Positions 1-9,712 of a stretch of 64,000 nt of DNA are shown here, in pieces. The stretch is from Panax quinquefolius (lineage: Eukaryota; Streptophyta; Magnoliopsida; Apiales; Araliaceae). Below the pieces are notes generated by a model. It was not told the origin of the DNA. It searched no databases and worked only from the letters and a program-made list of their open reading frames with translations. The position numbers and the translations under genes were made by a program. Numbering within the stretch: the stretch's first letter is position 1; the number at the start of each line of letters is the position of its first letter. The stretch spans positions 57,488,486-57,552,485 of the forward strand of contig CM035170.1 in assembly GCA_020205615.1 (NCBI GenBank). Direction: 5' to 3'.

Positions 1-520
1 TTGCACCTCATTTGGTAGAGAATGAGGAACGTATGACGCGAATGTTTCTGAGATGTCTGAAACTTAAAATTCGACAATATCTTATTTCTCACAAATTTTC
101 TCTATATTCAGATGTTGTGAACAGGACTCAATTATTAGAGCAAGATAATGAATATGTTCAACCGAGGGACCACAACCAGGGTCATATCGGTGGCAGCAGT
201 CATCGGAGCAATGATAACCAGCGGTGAGGGAAAAATACGGACAAAAGCGGTAACCACTCTGGTGGTAATCGTGGCCATGATAATAAAAGAAGCGAGTCGG
301 GAGAAGATTTCAAAAAGAGAAGGTACAATAATGACAACGTGAAGACGTCAGCACCAACTGTTCCTAGGGGAAGAGAACGACCACCGGTCGTTTGTTATAA
401 ATGTGGGAAAGAGGGACACATCAGCCTAAAATGCCCATAACAATCCAAGGTGTGTTATAACTATGGAAAGGAAGGTCATATAGCTAAAGATTGTCTTTTA
501 GTGAAACCAAGTCCAGCGGG
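1..520 (+). pseudogene. gag C-terminal part with two zinc knuckles, broken
   Basis: The capsid/nucleocapsid end of gag, which packages element RNA. A basic, polar linker is followed by two CCHC zinc-knuckle motifs. The first (about 394-437) keeps Cys, Cys, His and Cys. It is followed directly by an in-frame TAA at 438-440, where the sister copy also has TAA. The second knuckle (about 453-494) reads Cys-Tyr-Asn-Tyr at its start, so the second zinc-binding Cys is replaced by Tyr; the sister copy has the same change. The linker reading frame is shifted against the knuckles. The start of gag lies outside the window, but its equivalent is visible at 7505. Confidence 0.85.
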
Positions 521-1127
521 GATGGTGATTCCAAAGGCTGTCCCGGACAAGTCAAAGTCAGCGGTTCCTGGAAGAGCGTTTGTCGTGACTGCCCAAAATG
601 CGAGGAACCCAAATGAGGTGATCACGGGTAAGCTAATCATAAACTCTTGCGAAGTTTATACCTTATTAGATACCGGTTCTACCCATTCTTTTATCTCTCC
701 TGTTTGTGCTCAACGTTTGAACTTGACTCCGAAGAAATTAGACTTTGACTTATCTGTTGAAACTTTGTTAGGAGAAACTTTCATTACATCCACTGTTTAT
801 AAATCATGCTTGATTCAAGTTGGGACCATCACATTACCTGCTGATCTTATTTCTTTGAAAATACTTGCATTTGATGTGATTTTGGGGATTGATTGGTTAA
901 CCACTCATCATGTTAAAATTGATTATTTTCGTAAGGCTGTTAGTTTTCATATTCTAAACCAACCTGTTATGCGAATTCAAGCAAACAAACCACTAAAGTC
1001 AATCACTGTCATATCAAGCCATAAAGCTATTCGTTTATTGAAAAACGGATGTCAAGCTTTCTTAGCCCATGCCATGAACTTGAACAAAAATACGTCAGAT
1101 TTGATTAATATTTCTGTTGTTAATTAG
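450..1127 (+). pseudogene. Retropepsin-like aspartic protease, subfamily A copy 1
   Basis: Aspartic protease that would cut the gag-pol polyprotein inside the virus-like particle. An open frame of 225 codons begins in the second zinc knuckle and continues into the protease. The active-site triad Asp-Thr-Gly is at 669-677, followed by Ser-Thr-His-Ser-Phe. The second conserved hydrophobic block, with an Ile-Leu-Gly-Ile-Asp-Trp core, lies near 880-900. This is one of the better preserved domains here: the triad is intact, whereas the sister copies carry DTC and DLG. The frame ends in a TAG at the junction with RT, where the sister copy also has TAG. Confidence 0.88.
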
Positions 1128-2064
1128 TGAATTTCTTAACGTATTTCCTGAAGAACTTCCCGGTCTACCCCCAGAACGTGAAGTTGAATTCTTTATTGAT
1201 CTTGAACTTGGTACAAAACCTATTTCTTACACCCCATATCGAATGGCTCCTATTGAACTTCAAGAGTTTTACGTCCAACTACAGGAGTTATTAGACATAA
1301 GTTTCATTCGTCCTAGTACATCTCCTTGGGGTGCTCCTATTTTATTCGTGAAGAAGAAAGATGGGAGTATGCATTTTATATTGACTATCAGGAATTGAAC
1401 CATGTCACCATCAAGAATAGGTATCCACTACCTCACATTGATGACTTGTTCGACCAATTGCAAGGAGCACAATTCTTTTCAAAGATCGATCTTCGTTCTG
1501 GATATCATCAGCTGAAGATTAAAACTGAGGATATTCCAAAGACTGTCTTTAGAACTCGGTACGGGCATTATGAATTCTTAGTCATGTCTTTTGGATTGAC
1601 TAATGCTCATGCTGCTTTCATGGATATGATGAACCGAGTGTTCAATGAATATTTGGATCGGTTCGTTGTCGTCTTTATTGATGACATCCTCACTTATTCC
1701 GAAAGCCGTGAAGATCATGAGCGCCATTTGAAGTTGGTACTTCAAAGGCTTCGTGATAATAAGCTATATGCCAAGTTGAAGAAATGCGAGTTCTGGCTTA
1801 AGGAAGTAGCATTCCTTGGGCACGTGGTGTCAAAACATAGAGTATTTGTTGATCCGGCGAAGATTGAAGCAATACAAAGTTGGAAGCAACCGAAGTTAGT
1901 GACCGAAGTACGTAGCTTTATGTGTTTAGCTGGTTATTATCGGAGATTCGTGGAAGGATTTTCTCGAATCACTAATCCGTTAACTCAGTTGACTCGTAAG
2001 ATACAAAATTCGTATGGAGCGAGGAATGCGAAATGCGTTTCCATGAACTCAAGAGGAGACTCAT
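1117..2064 (+). pseudogene. Gypsy reverse transcriptase, subfamily A copy 1
   Basis: Reverse transcriptase that copies element RNA to DNA. The N-terminal block with Leu-Pro-Gly-Leu-Pro-Pro and the Trp-Gly-Ala-Pro-(Ile/Val)-Leu-Phe-Val-Lys-Lys-Lys-Asp motif is at 1150-1370. A one-base loss near 1372 shifts the frame: the sister copy has an intact Met-Arg-Leu-Tyr-Ile-Asp-Tyr there. The rest of RT is read in the next frame. The catalytic box Phe-Ile-Asp-Asp is intact at 1674-1685. A thumb/connection segment with Gly-Tyr-Tyr-Arg-Arg-Phe follows near 1930-1950, after which the frame is lost about 2000-2060. The domain is complete in outline but not translatable as one frame. Confidence 0.9.
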
Positions 2065-2473
2065 TTCGGCACCTGTTCTGACAATACCATCTGGTTCGGA
2101 TGGATGTGTTCTCATGCAACATGAGAAAGTCATAGCTTATGCCTCGCGATAACTCAAAGAATATGAGAGGAATTATCTTACTCATGATCTGGAGTTGGCA
2201 GTAGTCATTTTTGCATTGAAAATCTGGAGACACTACCTGTATGGGGAGAAAGTGGAGATCTATACAGATCATAAAAGCCTCAAATATTTCTTAACCCAAA
2301 AGGAACTCAACATGCGGCAACGACATTGGCTCGAGCTGTTGAAAGATTACGATCATACCATCCAATACCATCTTGGAAAAGCGAACGTAGTAGCTGACGC
2401 ATTGAGTAGAAGATCATATGCGGGTACAAGTGCGATATTGTTAACGCAAAGGCCCATTTTGTATGACTTGTAA
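2065..2473 (+). pseudogene. RNase H domain, subfamily A copy 1
   Basis: RNase H removes the RNA strand during reverse transcription. The downstream Asp motif Tyr-Thr-Asp-His-Lys-Ser is near 2263-2280 and Ala-Asp-Ala-Leu-Ser-Arg-Arg near 2395-2412. Compared with the copy at 47397-47450, an in-frame segment of about 13 codons is missing near 2095-2100. It held the first catalytic Asp, in the Tyr-Ser-Asp-Ala-Ser motif. A TAA near 2151 replaces a Gln codon. Short GGA repeats flank the deleted piece in the longer copy, consistent with a microhomology deletion. Confidence 0.85.
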
Positions 2474-2476
2474 AGA

Positions 2477-3971
2477 ATGGAGATAGAGTTAAAGGCTCCA
2501 AGTACCCACCTGATGATATCAAATATACCAGTAGAACTAACTTTAATCGATAAAGTTAAAGTTGTTCAAGCTACAGACCTGAAGCTGAAGCGTATAAAGA
2601 AGAAAGTGCAAGAAGGTGTTATTCCAAAAGCAAGAATCGATGAAGAAGGAATATTTCAAGTCAACTCCAGACTTTGTGTTCCTAACGATTCAGACTTGAA
2701 GCATAGAATAATAATGGAGGCACACAACACACCGTTTGCAATCCATCCTGGGAGTACCAAAATGTATCATGATCTTCGACATACATTTTGGTGGAGCAAT
2801 ATAAAGATAGAGATCACGGAGTTTATATCGAGGTGTTTAACTTGTCAACGTGTAAAGGCGGAGCATCAAGTGCCAAAGGGTCCATTGCAACCACTTGAGA
2901 TTCCAAAATGGAAGTGGGAACACATTACCATGGATTTCGTTACGGGTCTTCCCAAGGTTTCTCAAGGCATAGATGCGATTTGGGTTATTATAGATAGATT
3001 AACCAAATCTGCTCATTTCTTGCCGATACGGGAGACTTATTCCCTTGAACGTCTTGCTCGTATGTACGTAAATGGGATTATGAGATTGCATGGCATGCCA
3101 TTATCCATAGTTTCATATCGTGAACCAGGATTCACTTCACAATTTTGGGTTAGCTTGCAGAAAGCTATGGGCACAGATTTACGATTCAGTTCGGCATACC
3201 ATCCTCAAATGGACGGGCAATCAGAAAGGACTATTCAAACTCTTGAAGATCTATTAAGACTATGTGTCCTAGATTTCAAAGGGAGTTGGGATAAGTACCT
3301 ACCATTGGTGGAATTCTCTTATAACAACAGTTATAAAACAAGTATATGCATGGCTCTATTTGAAGTATTGTATGGACGAAAGTGTCGCTCTTCAGTATGC
3401 TGGGACGACGTGGGAGAAATAACGTTTTTGGGACCAGAGTTGGTACGAATGACTACAGAGAAGATCCAAATGATCCGATAATGTATACAAACGACACAGG
3501 ATCGACAAAAGAGTTATGCGGATCTCCATCAAAAGGACGTGAAATTTAATATTGGGGATCATGTATTGTTACGTTTTCCTCCATGGAAGGGAGTTACAAG
3601 ATTTGGGAAGAGAGAAAAGCTCAATCCACGATTTGTTGGTCCATTAATTTGAGATTCTTGACCGAATAGGAAATGTGGCCTATAGAATCGCATTACATCC
3701 AAGCATGTCTCGTGTTCATAATGTGTTTCACATAGCTGTGCTTCGTAAATATGTGAAAGACCTAAACCACATTATTGAGTTAGAACTAGACGAGATAACC
3801 GAAGATTTAACATACGAAGAGGTACCTGTCAAGATCTTGGATAGGAAAGAGCATGTCCTACGCACAAAGGTTATACCACAAGTTAAAGTTTTGTGGAGGA
3901 ACCATGTTATTGAAGAAACAACCTGGGAGTTGGAGTCGGAAATTAAAGCGAGGTACCCTCACCTTTTTTAA
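2477..3971 (+). pseudogene. Integrase with C-terminal chromodomain, subfamily A copy 1
   Basis: Integrase inserts the cDNA into the host genome; the chromodomain is thought to steer insertion to heterochromatin. The HHCC zinc-binding region is at about 2710-2850 (ending Cys-Leu-Thr-Cys-Gln). The first catalytic Asp is in Met-Asp-Phe near 2932. The second, expected in a Ser-Asp-Arg-Asp motif near 3115, is replaced by Ser-Tyr-Arg-Glu. The third residue, Glu of Gln-Ser-Glu-Arg, is near 3218. The frame stops at 3481 and resumes at 3675-3971 with the C-terminal Val-His-Asn-Val-Phe-His block. The chromodomain follows, with Val-Leu-Trp-Arg-Asn-His near 3888 and Tyr-Pro-His-Leu-Phe at the end. Domain order is clear; activity is excluded by the breaks. 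Confidence 0.9.
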
Positions 3972-4009
3972 ATACCAGGTACGTACGTCAATTTCGGGGA
4001 CAACATTTT

Positions 4010-4024
4010 ATAAGGAGGGGAGGT
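4010..4024 (+). promoter_or_regulatory. Polypurine tract of gypsy A copy 1
   Basis: A purine run, AAGGAGGGGAGG plus T, directly precedes the TG that opens the LTR at 4025. It would prime plus-strand cDNA synthesis. Similar tracts sit before the LTRs at 39015 and 49372, and on the minus strand at about 54981-54998. Confidence 0.85.
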
Positions 4025-5177
4025 TGTAAGACCCTAACTTTTTATTAATAAAAAATTGAATTTACTCTAATTATTATTGTGAATAATAAGGTGTTAATTT
4101 GATATAATGCTTTGGTTATGGGTGAAATGTGCAAATTTTGCAAAATAAGTAAGTGGTTAAAAAATATTCATTGTTGTTGGGGAATATTCGTTTGGTGGGG
4201 AATATTCTTGATGTCGGGGAATAATCGTACGATGGCGCATCCATTTGTGGGCCCCATAACAGAAAACGGTCGGATGAACAAAACGACAAGTTTGAGTTTT
4301 TACAAATAACGGCGTAGTTGCTACCGTTAACACTGTTGGAATACCCGGTGGTTAAAATACAGTAATACGCGTGGTTGCATAGTAGCACACGGTATTACAC
4401 AATATTTTTAAATTATTGATTCTTACGTAAGAATGCATTACTCAATAATTGTTACAGTAATTACTGTTCCATATTTTATTTTATTGATTCAATAATTGTT
4501 ACATTGATATTTTTTATTATTGTTGTTTCAATAATTGTCACTGCACAATATTTCCCATTATCGGATCAATAATTCATATTATTTGAATAATATTATTAAA
4601 TAGCATTATTGGCAATGTCTAAGGAAATTCTTTCTAGGAAAGGGGTTTGGTCACCTAATTACGCGCCAGTAAGGAGAAATCCTTATCGGAAAGCCCCCTA
4701 TTTCCTGGGAACGATCTGGTTGTCATAATTGTGATTTTGTAATATTATTTGTGAATAATTAATTATTGATTTATATGATAAGGAAATATTTATTTTTATG
4801 TAGATTTAAATGAAGGAATTATTGCTGAGGTGTTTTATCAGTATTTTATCAGAATGGAGGTATTTAAAATCGTCCGTATGTGGATTTCGGGCATTTTGTG
4901 TTTGGAATTTGGAAAACCTTTCTTCTACAAAGTTGTGGAGAATTAAATTTCCTATGGGTTAGACATGAGGTTTGAATTTTTCTGATAGAATGGCTATTTT
5001 TTTAATGAATTATTAAAGTTTCAGAAATAAATGTTTTTAATTTAAAACATGGTGGGCCCCAATTTTGGTTGGTGAGAAATGTGTTGAAATTTTATTTCAA
5101 AAGTGGTGAGCGTGAATAGTAGTAGGTAAAGCCATCAGGTAGCAGGTTAGTCTGCTTTGGCGTTCTAAGCATTTTCC

Positions 5178-5185
5178 TATAAATA
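5178..5185 (+). promoter_or_regulatory. TATA box 1 of LTR
   Basis: TATAAATA upstream of a pyrimidine-rich TCTCTCTCTATATT leader, as expected for the U3/R border of a plant LTR. The same arrangement occurs at 5958, 40084 and, on the minus strand, 53995, 61364 and 63853, which supports its function. Confidence 0.75.
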
Positions 5186-5820
5186 AGGTGCTTAGTTAGA
5201 ATTGAAAATCACACCAGAATCATAAGCTTTCTCTCTCTATATTATCGAGTGTATTTTGTGAGTATTTAGATACTTTTAGAGTTGCTATTCAGTACAACTT
5301 TCCTTCAACCTTATACCTGATATGTTAGCCGGAAGTACTGTTCTTTTGATGTAAGGGATGTTATTTTTTTCGTAAATGATGTTATTTTGTTCAATATCAT
5401 TATGCTAAAATATTGGTATGAATTTTATTGTGAAATTTTTAACTTTTTATGTCGAGGTTACTATTCATGTATACAATACTATTCACGTATATGACACTAT
5501 TCACAAATACGGTATTATTCACGAATACTATTCAAGAAGTATGAGTTTTCTTATGGAATTTCTACCTTTTTGTGTCGGGGTTACTATTCACGTATACGGC
5601 ACTATTCACAGAAAAATGAAATTTTCTCTTCTTTGTCAAAGATGTCGACTATGGTTGCTAATTTTGATTGTATCCATGTTTTGATCTTTATTTTTGAATT
5701 TTACTCCACTATGGGTTATTATCTAAAAGTACGAATCCCTAATCTTTGTCCTTTTATCTCACTGGACTCGTTTCTTTAAAATATTTTTAATCATCCTCAG
5801 TCCTAAATGATGATGTTACT

Positions 5821-6754
5821 GAATATCTTTGGCCTGTAGTGGAAAGATGAATGATTAACTGATGAATATCTTTGGCCCGTAGTGCAAAGATGAACAGGTG
5901 TTGAGATGAACATGATCATCTGATGATACAAATGAATTGGCGTTCTAAGCATTTTCCTATAAATAGGGTGCTTAGTTAGAAATAAAAATCACACCAGAAT
6001 CATAAGCTTTCTCTCTCTATATTATCGAGCATATTTTGTGAGTATTTAGATACTTTGAGAGTTGTTATTCAGTACAAGTTTTCTTCAGCCTTATACCTTA
6101 TATTTCAGCCAGAAGTAATGTTCTTTTAAGGTAAGGGATGTTATTTTCATCGTAAATGATGTTATTTCATTCAATATCATTATGTTGAAATATTGGTATG
6201 AATTTTATTGTGAATTTTTTTCTTTTTATATCGAGGTTACTATTCACGTATACGGCACTATTCACGAAGTATGAGTTTTCTTGTGGAATTTCTACCTTTT
6301 TGTGTTGGGGTTACTATTCACATATACGACATTATTCACGTATACGACACTATTCACGAATACAATACTATTCACAGAAAAATAAAATTTTCTCTTATTT
6401 GTCAAAGATGTCGATTATGGTTACTATCTTTGATTGTATCCATGTTTTAATCTTCATTTTTGAATTTTATTCCACTATGGTTTATTATGAAGTATTTTTG
6501 AACTTGGATTATCTAAAAGTACGAATCTCTAATCTTTGTCCTTTTATCTCACTGGACTCATTTTTTAAAAATATTTTTCATCATCCTCAGTCCTAAATGA
6601 TGATATTACTGAATATCTTTGGCCTGTAGTGCAAAGATGAATGATTAACTGATGAATATCTTTGGCCCGTAGTACAAAGATGAACAGGTGTTGAGCTGAA
6701 CATGACCAACTGGTGATACAAATAAATATCTTTGGCATGTAGTGAAAAGATGAA
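5821..6754 (+). repeat. Stem-loop repeats with constant GGCCCGTAGTGCA-type loop (LTR A)
   Basis: Five copies at about 5821-5850, 5864-5893, 6611-6640, 6654-6683 and 6725-6754. Each has an ATCTTTG arm, a loop close to GCCCGTAGTG and a CAAAGAT arm, so the transcript could form a short hairpin. All lie downstream of the TATA boxes. Similar repeats occur in every other gypsy LTR of the window. Confidence 0.8.
5958..5965 (+). promoter_or_regulatory. TATA box 2 of LTR (duplicated copy)
   Basis: Second TATAAATA, 780 bp downstream of the first, within the tandem duplication. Flanking sequence is nearly the same as at 5178. A transcript started here would lack the first duplicated unit. Confidence 0.7.
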
Positions 6755-7317
6755 TATTTGATCCAAGATGTATATTGATTGATGTTACAGGGATAAAATA
6801 TTGATGATGGACTTTTAAATCTTAGAAGATAGTAGAATTCATTCTCTACTTGACTCTTCTAATGGATTGATGTTTCCGCTGCAGTTGTTGATCTAAAACT
6901 TATTGTCTATTATATTCTATAAGATATTTCCCTATTGAAGACTAATGATAATTTGTTGTATATTATTTTAGTCATAATATTTTTTACTGGGCTAGTTGAG
7001 CTCACCCTATTCCTTTTTGTTCCATTTTTCTTCTCTGGAGGAGAAAATATAGCGAGAACTAGTCGGGGTATAGAATGATGGATCAAGATAGTTGTTTAGC
7101 AGTCCTCACTATTTTGTAAAATAGTGTATCAATAATTGTAATGAGGACTTATTTGAGTTTGAATACTGTCTAGAAGACAATATTTGTATTTAAACTCACA
7201 GTATATGTGTTGTCGTATTTTGCACGACAATTGTAATAATGAAGTTGTAGTTATTTCTGTACCATGTATTTGACGACTCAGAATGGGTGATGTATACCTA
7301 TTTTGAGTGTGTTATAG

Positions 7318-7330
7318 TTGGTATCAGAGC
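7318..7330 (+). promoter_or_regulatory. Primer-binding site (initiator tRNA-Met type)
   Basis: TTGGTATCAGAGC follows the LTR end directly. TGGTATCAGAGC is the standard complement to the 3' end of plant initiator tRNA-Met, used by many plant retrotransposons to start minus-strand cDNA. About 170 bp of non-coding leader follow before gag. Confidence 0.92.
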
Positions 7331-7504
7331 TTAGGGATATGGTCTCTGGCGGAGACCGGGGAATAGAACTAGGATGGGAGAGATAAGTAAATCCTTCGCT
7401 AGTGTGTCCTACCTAAGCTTATTTGTTGGTCGGCCAGAATATAGGGGTATTATGTGGTATACCAATTTATTTAATTAACCCTTATTTTATGGCAGTATTT
7501 GAGA

Positions 7505-8620
7505 ATGGCAGCTGAGAATGTTAACAATGGAGTGAATGAAACCGTGGAGACACCTTTAATCACCAACCAGGGGAATGTGCAACAGGAAGACAATATTCCT
7601 CCTATAAACAACACTACCGAACAAATGATGAATGAGGGGATGTTTAGATGCTTTTTGAAGTTCATGCAAAATCAGACGAGAGAGATTTGTGTACAAAATA
7701 CAGGTGGAAATAATAGCAACGCGTGGCTTGTCACAGCTAAGCAGTTCAACGAGTTGGGACCACCAGAATTTGTGGGAAAGCCAAATCCGATCAAGGCAAA
7801 AACGTGGGTCAAGCAAATTACCAAGATATTCGATGTCTTGGGATACACGGAGGAACAAAAGGTTCCATTAGCCACCTTTATGTTCCATGGTGAGGCATAT
7901 TACTTATGGGAATCTGTAGAGTGTACCCAGCCTGCCGCACTCAATATATCTTGGGAAACATTTCAGAAATTGTTCAATGACAAGTATTTTTCTGAAAGTA
8001 TTCGTCATATTAAGGAGGTAGAGTTAATTAGAATGGAACAGAACAAAATGACTGTGTCCTAGTACGAGGCTAAGTTCGTAGAGTTATCCAGGTTTGCACC
8101 TCATTTGGTAGAGAATGAGGAATGTATGACGCGGATGTTTCTGAGATGTCTGAAACCAGAAATTCGGCAATATCTTATTTCTCACAAGTTTTTTCTATAT
8201 TAAGATGTTGTGAACATGACTCAATTATTAGAACGAGATAATGAATATGTTCAACCGAGGGACCACAACTAGGGTCATATCGGTGGCAGCAATCATCGGA
8301 GCAATGATAACCAGCGGTGAGGGAAAAATACGGACAAAAGCAGTAACCACTCTGGTGGTAATCGTGGCCATGATAATAAAAGAAGCGAGTCGGGAGAAGA
8401 TTTCAAAAAGAGAAGGTACAATAATGACAATGTGAAGACGTTAACACCAACTGTTCCTAGGGGAAGAGAACGACCACCGGTGGGTTTGTTATAAATGTGG
8501 GAAAGAAGGACACATCAGCCTAAACTACCCATAACAATCCAAGGTGTGTTATAACTATGGAAAGGAAGGTCATATAGCTAGAGACTGTCTTTTAGTGAAA
8601 CCAAGTCCAGCGGGGATGGT
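7505..8620 (+). pseudogene. gag of the chimeric gypsy element, broken
   Basis: Structural gag protein. I chose ATG at 7505 because it follows the primer site and leader and opens the frame. The retrotransposon-gag domain is visible from about codon 75, with Trp-Val-Lys-Gln, then Phe-His-Gly-Glu-Ala-Tyr-Tyr-Leu-Trp and Trp-Glu-Thr-Phe near 7800-7960. The frame stops at TAG 8060-8062, where a Gln codon is expected before Tyr-Glu-Ala-Lys-Phe. The sequence then continues with a basic linker and two zinc knuckles (about 8488-8595). The first knuckle has lost its last Cys, a TAA follows it, and the second begins Cys-Tyr-Asn-Tyr as in copy 1. The final three defects overlap with copy 1, so they are largely inherited. 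Confidence 0.88.
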
Positions 8621-9221
8621 GATTCCAAAGGCTGTCCCGAACAAGTCAAAGTTAGCGGTTCCTGGAAGAGCTTTTGTCGTGACTGCCCAAAACGCGAGGA
8701 ACCCAAATGAGGTGATCACGGTTAAGCTAATCATAAACTCTTGCGAAGTTTATACCTTACTAGATACCTGTTCTACCCATTCTTTTATCTCTCCTATTTG
8801 TGCTCAACGTTTGAACTTGACTCCGAAGAAATTAGACTTTGAATTATCTGTTGAAACTTTGTTAGGAGAAACTTTCATTACATCCACTATTTATAAATCA
8901 TGTTTGATTCAAGTTGGGACCATCACATTACCTGCCAATCTTATTTATTTGAAAATACTTGAATTTGATGTGATTTTGGGGATTGATTGGTTAACCACTC
9001 ATCATGTTAAAATTGATTATTTTTGTAAGGTTGTTAGTTTTCATATTCTGAACCAACCTGTTATGCGAATTCAAGCAACCAACCCACTAAAGTCAATCAC
9101 TGTCATATCAAGCCATAAAGCCATTAATTTATTGAAAAACGAATGTCAAGCTTTCTTAGCCCATGCCATGGACTTGAACAAAAATACGTCAAATTTGATT
9201 AATATTTCTGTTGCTAATTAG
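8544..9221 (+). pseudogene. Aspartic protease of the chimeric gypsy element, active-site Gly lost
   Basis: Same domain as at 450-1127, 225 codons, about 95% alike by eye. The catalytic triad at 8763-8771 reads Asp-Thr-Cys instead of Asp-Thr-Gly, which would be expected to abolish or strongly reduce retropepsin activity. The hydrophobic Ile-Leu-Gly-Ile-Asp-Trp block near 8975-8992 is kept. It ends in the same TAG before RT as copy 1. Confidence 0.88.
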
Positions 9222-9712
9222 TGAATTTCCTGACGTTTTTCCTGAAGAACTTCCCGGTCTACCCCCAGAACGTGAAGTTGAATTCTTTATTGATCTTGAA
9301 CCTTGTACAAAATCTATTTCTAAAACCTCATATCGAATGGCTCCTATTGAACTTCAGGAGTTAAAGGTCCAACTACAAAAGTTATTAGACATAGGTTTCA
9401 TTCGTCCTAGTACATCTCCTTGGGGTGCTCCTGTTTTATTCGTAAAGAAGAAAGACGGGAGTATGCGACTTTATATTGACTATCAGGAATTGAACCATGT
9501 CACCGTCAAGAATAAGCGACTTTATATTGACTATCAGGAGTATGCAGCAGTCGTTTTTGCGCTTTAAATCTAGAGGCATTACCTGTATGCGGATAAGGTG
9601 GAGATCTATACATATAATAAAAGCCTCAAATATTTCTTCACCCAAAAGGAACTCAAAATGTGGCAACGACGTTGGCTTGAGCTGTTGAAAGATTACGATC
9701 ATAGCATTCAAT
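9211..9712 (+). pseudogene. RT start fused to RNase H fragment by an internal deletion
   Basis: The RT N-terminus is intact to 9516, including [11 protein letters not shown], which is frameshifted in copy 1. At 9517-9540 a 24-nt near-copy of 9466-9488 follows, and then the sequence jumps to RNase H (Val-Phe-Ala-Leu). Compared with copy 1, about 770 bp are missing, including the RT catalytic box. The RNase H part has TAG where Trp is expected just before Arg-His-Tyr, exactly as in the copy at 47577; that marks it as subfamily B. The fragment is interrupted at 9712 by the copia insertion. Confidence 0.87.
9708..9712 (+). repeat. 5-bp target-site duplication (left) of the copia insertion
   Basis: TCAAT immediately before the LTR start TGAAAGTAG; the same five bases follow the other LTR at 37354-37358. 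Together the flanks restore the RNase H sequence ...CATTCAATACCATCC..., as seen uninterrupted at 47711-47726. Confidence 0.93.

Larger units (their letters stand above)
1..4024 (+). mobile_element. Ty3/gypsy chromovirus internal region, subfamily A copy 1 (5' end outside window)
   Basis: Internal region of an LTR retrotransposon in the order gag, protease, RT, RNase H, integrase, chromodomain, which is the Ty3/gypsy order (in copia, integrase precedes RT). The C-terminal chromodomain, the long LTR that follows and the initiator-Met primer site used by the sister copy fit a Tekay/Del-like chromovirus; the clade is an inference. The reading frame is broken by stops and frameshifts, so this copy cannot make a full polyprotein. 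The first 450 bases match about 8092-8544 almost base for base, so the two copies are close relatives. The 5' LTR and most of gag lie to the left of the window. Confidence 0.93.
5157..6726 (+). repeat. Tandem duplication of a ~780-bp LTR segment including the promoter
   Basis: Unit 1 is 5157-5936 and unit 2 is about 5937-6726. Both begin with TTGGCGTTCTAAGC, followed by a TATA box. Both run through a CT-rich leader, CTATTCAC repeats and stem-loop repeats. Units differ by scattered substitutions and small indels, so the duplication is not brand new. The A-like LTR at 62408-64000 has single-copy sequence around its TATA box, so the duplication is specific to this LTR. Confidence 0.9.
4025..7316 (+). 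repeat. Gypsy LTR, subfamily A, with internal tandem duplication
   Basis: Begins TGTAAGACCC just after the polypurine tract. It ends at about 7316, where GTGTTATA aligns with GTGTCACA at the end of the LTR at 39015-41612, and is followed by the primer-binding site. Length is about 3.29 kb; without the extra 780-bp copy it would be about 2.5 kb, close to the 2.6 kb of the subfamily B LTR. It is both the 3' LTR of copy 1 and the 5' LTR of the next element. Two TATA boxes, CTATTCAC repeats and stem-loop repeats lie inside. No coding potential is supported. Confidence 0.9.

Noticed and set aside
5418..5779. Open frames with His-Val-Tyr repeats
   Set aside because: Produced by CTATTCACGTATAC repeats in the LTR; repeated at 6198-6596 and likewise non-coding.
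7318..7330. tRNA-Met gene fragment
   Set aside because: The sequence is the primer-binding site complementary to a tRNA 3' end; no tRNA fold or gene surrounds it.
7499..7504. Start of gag at 7499
   Set aside because: It would need a TTG start; the ATG at 7505 in the same frame is the normal choice.
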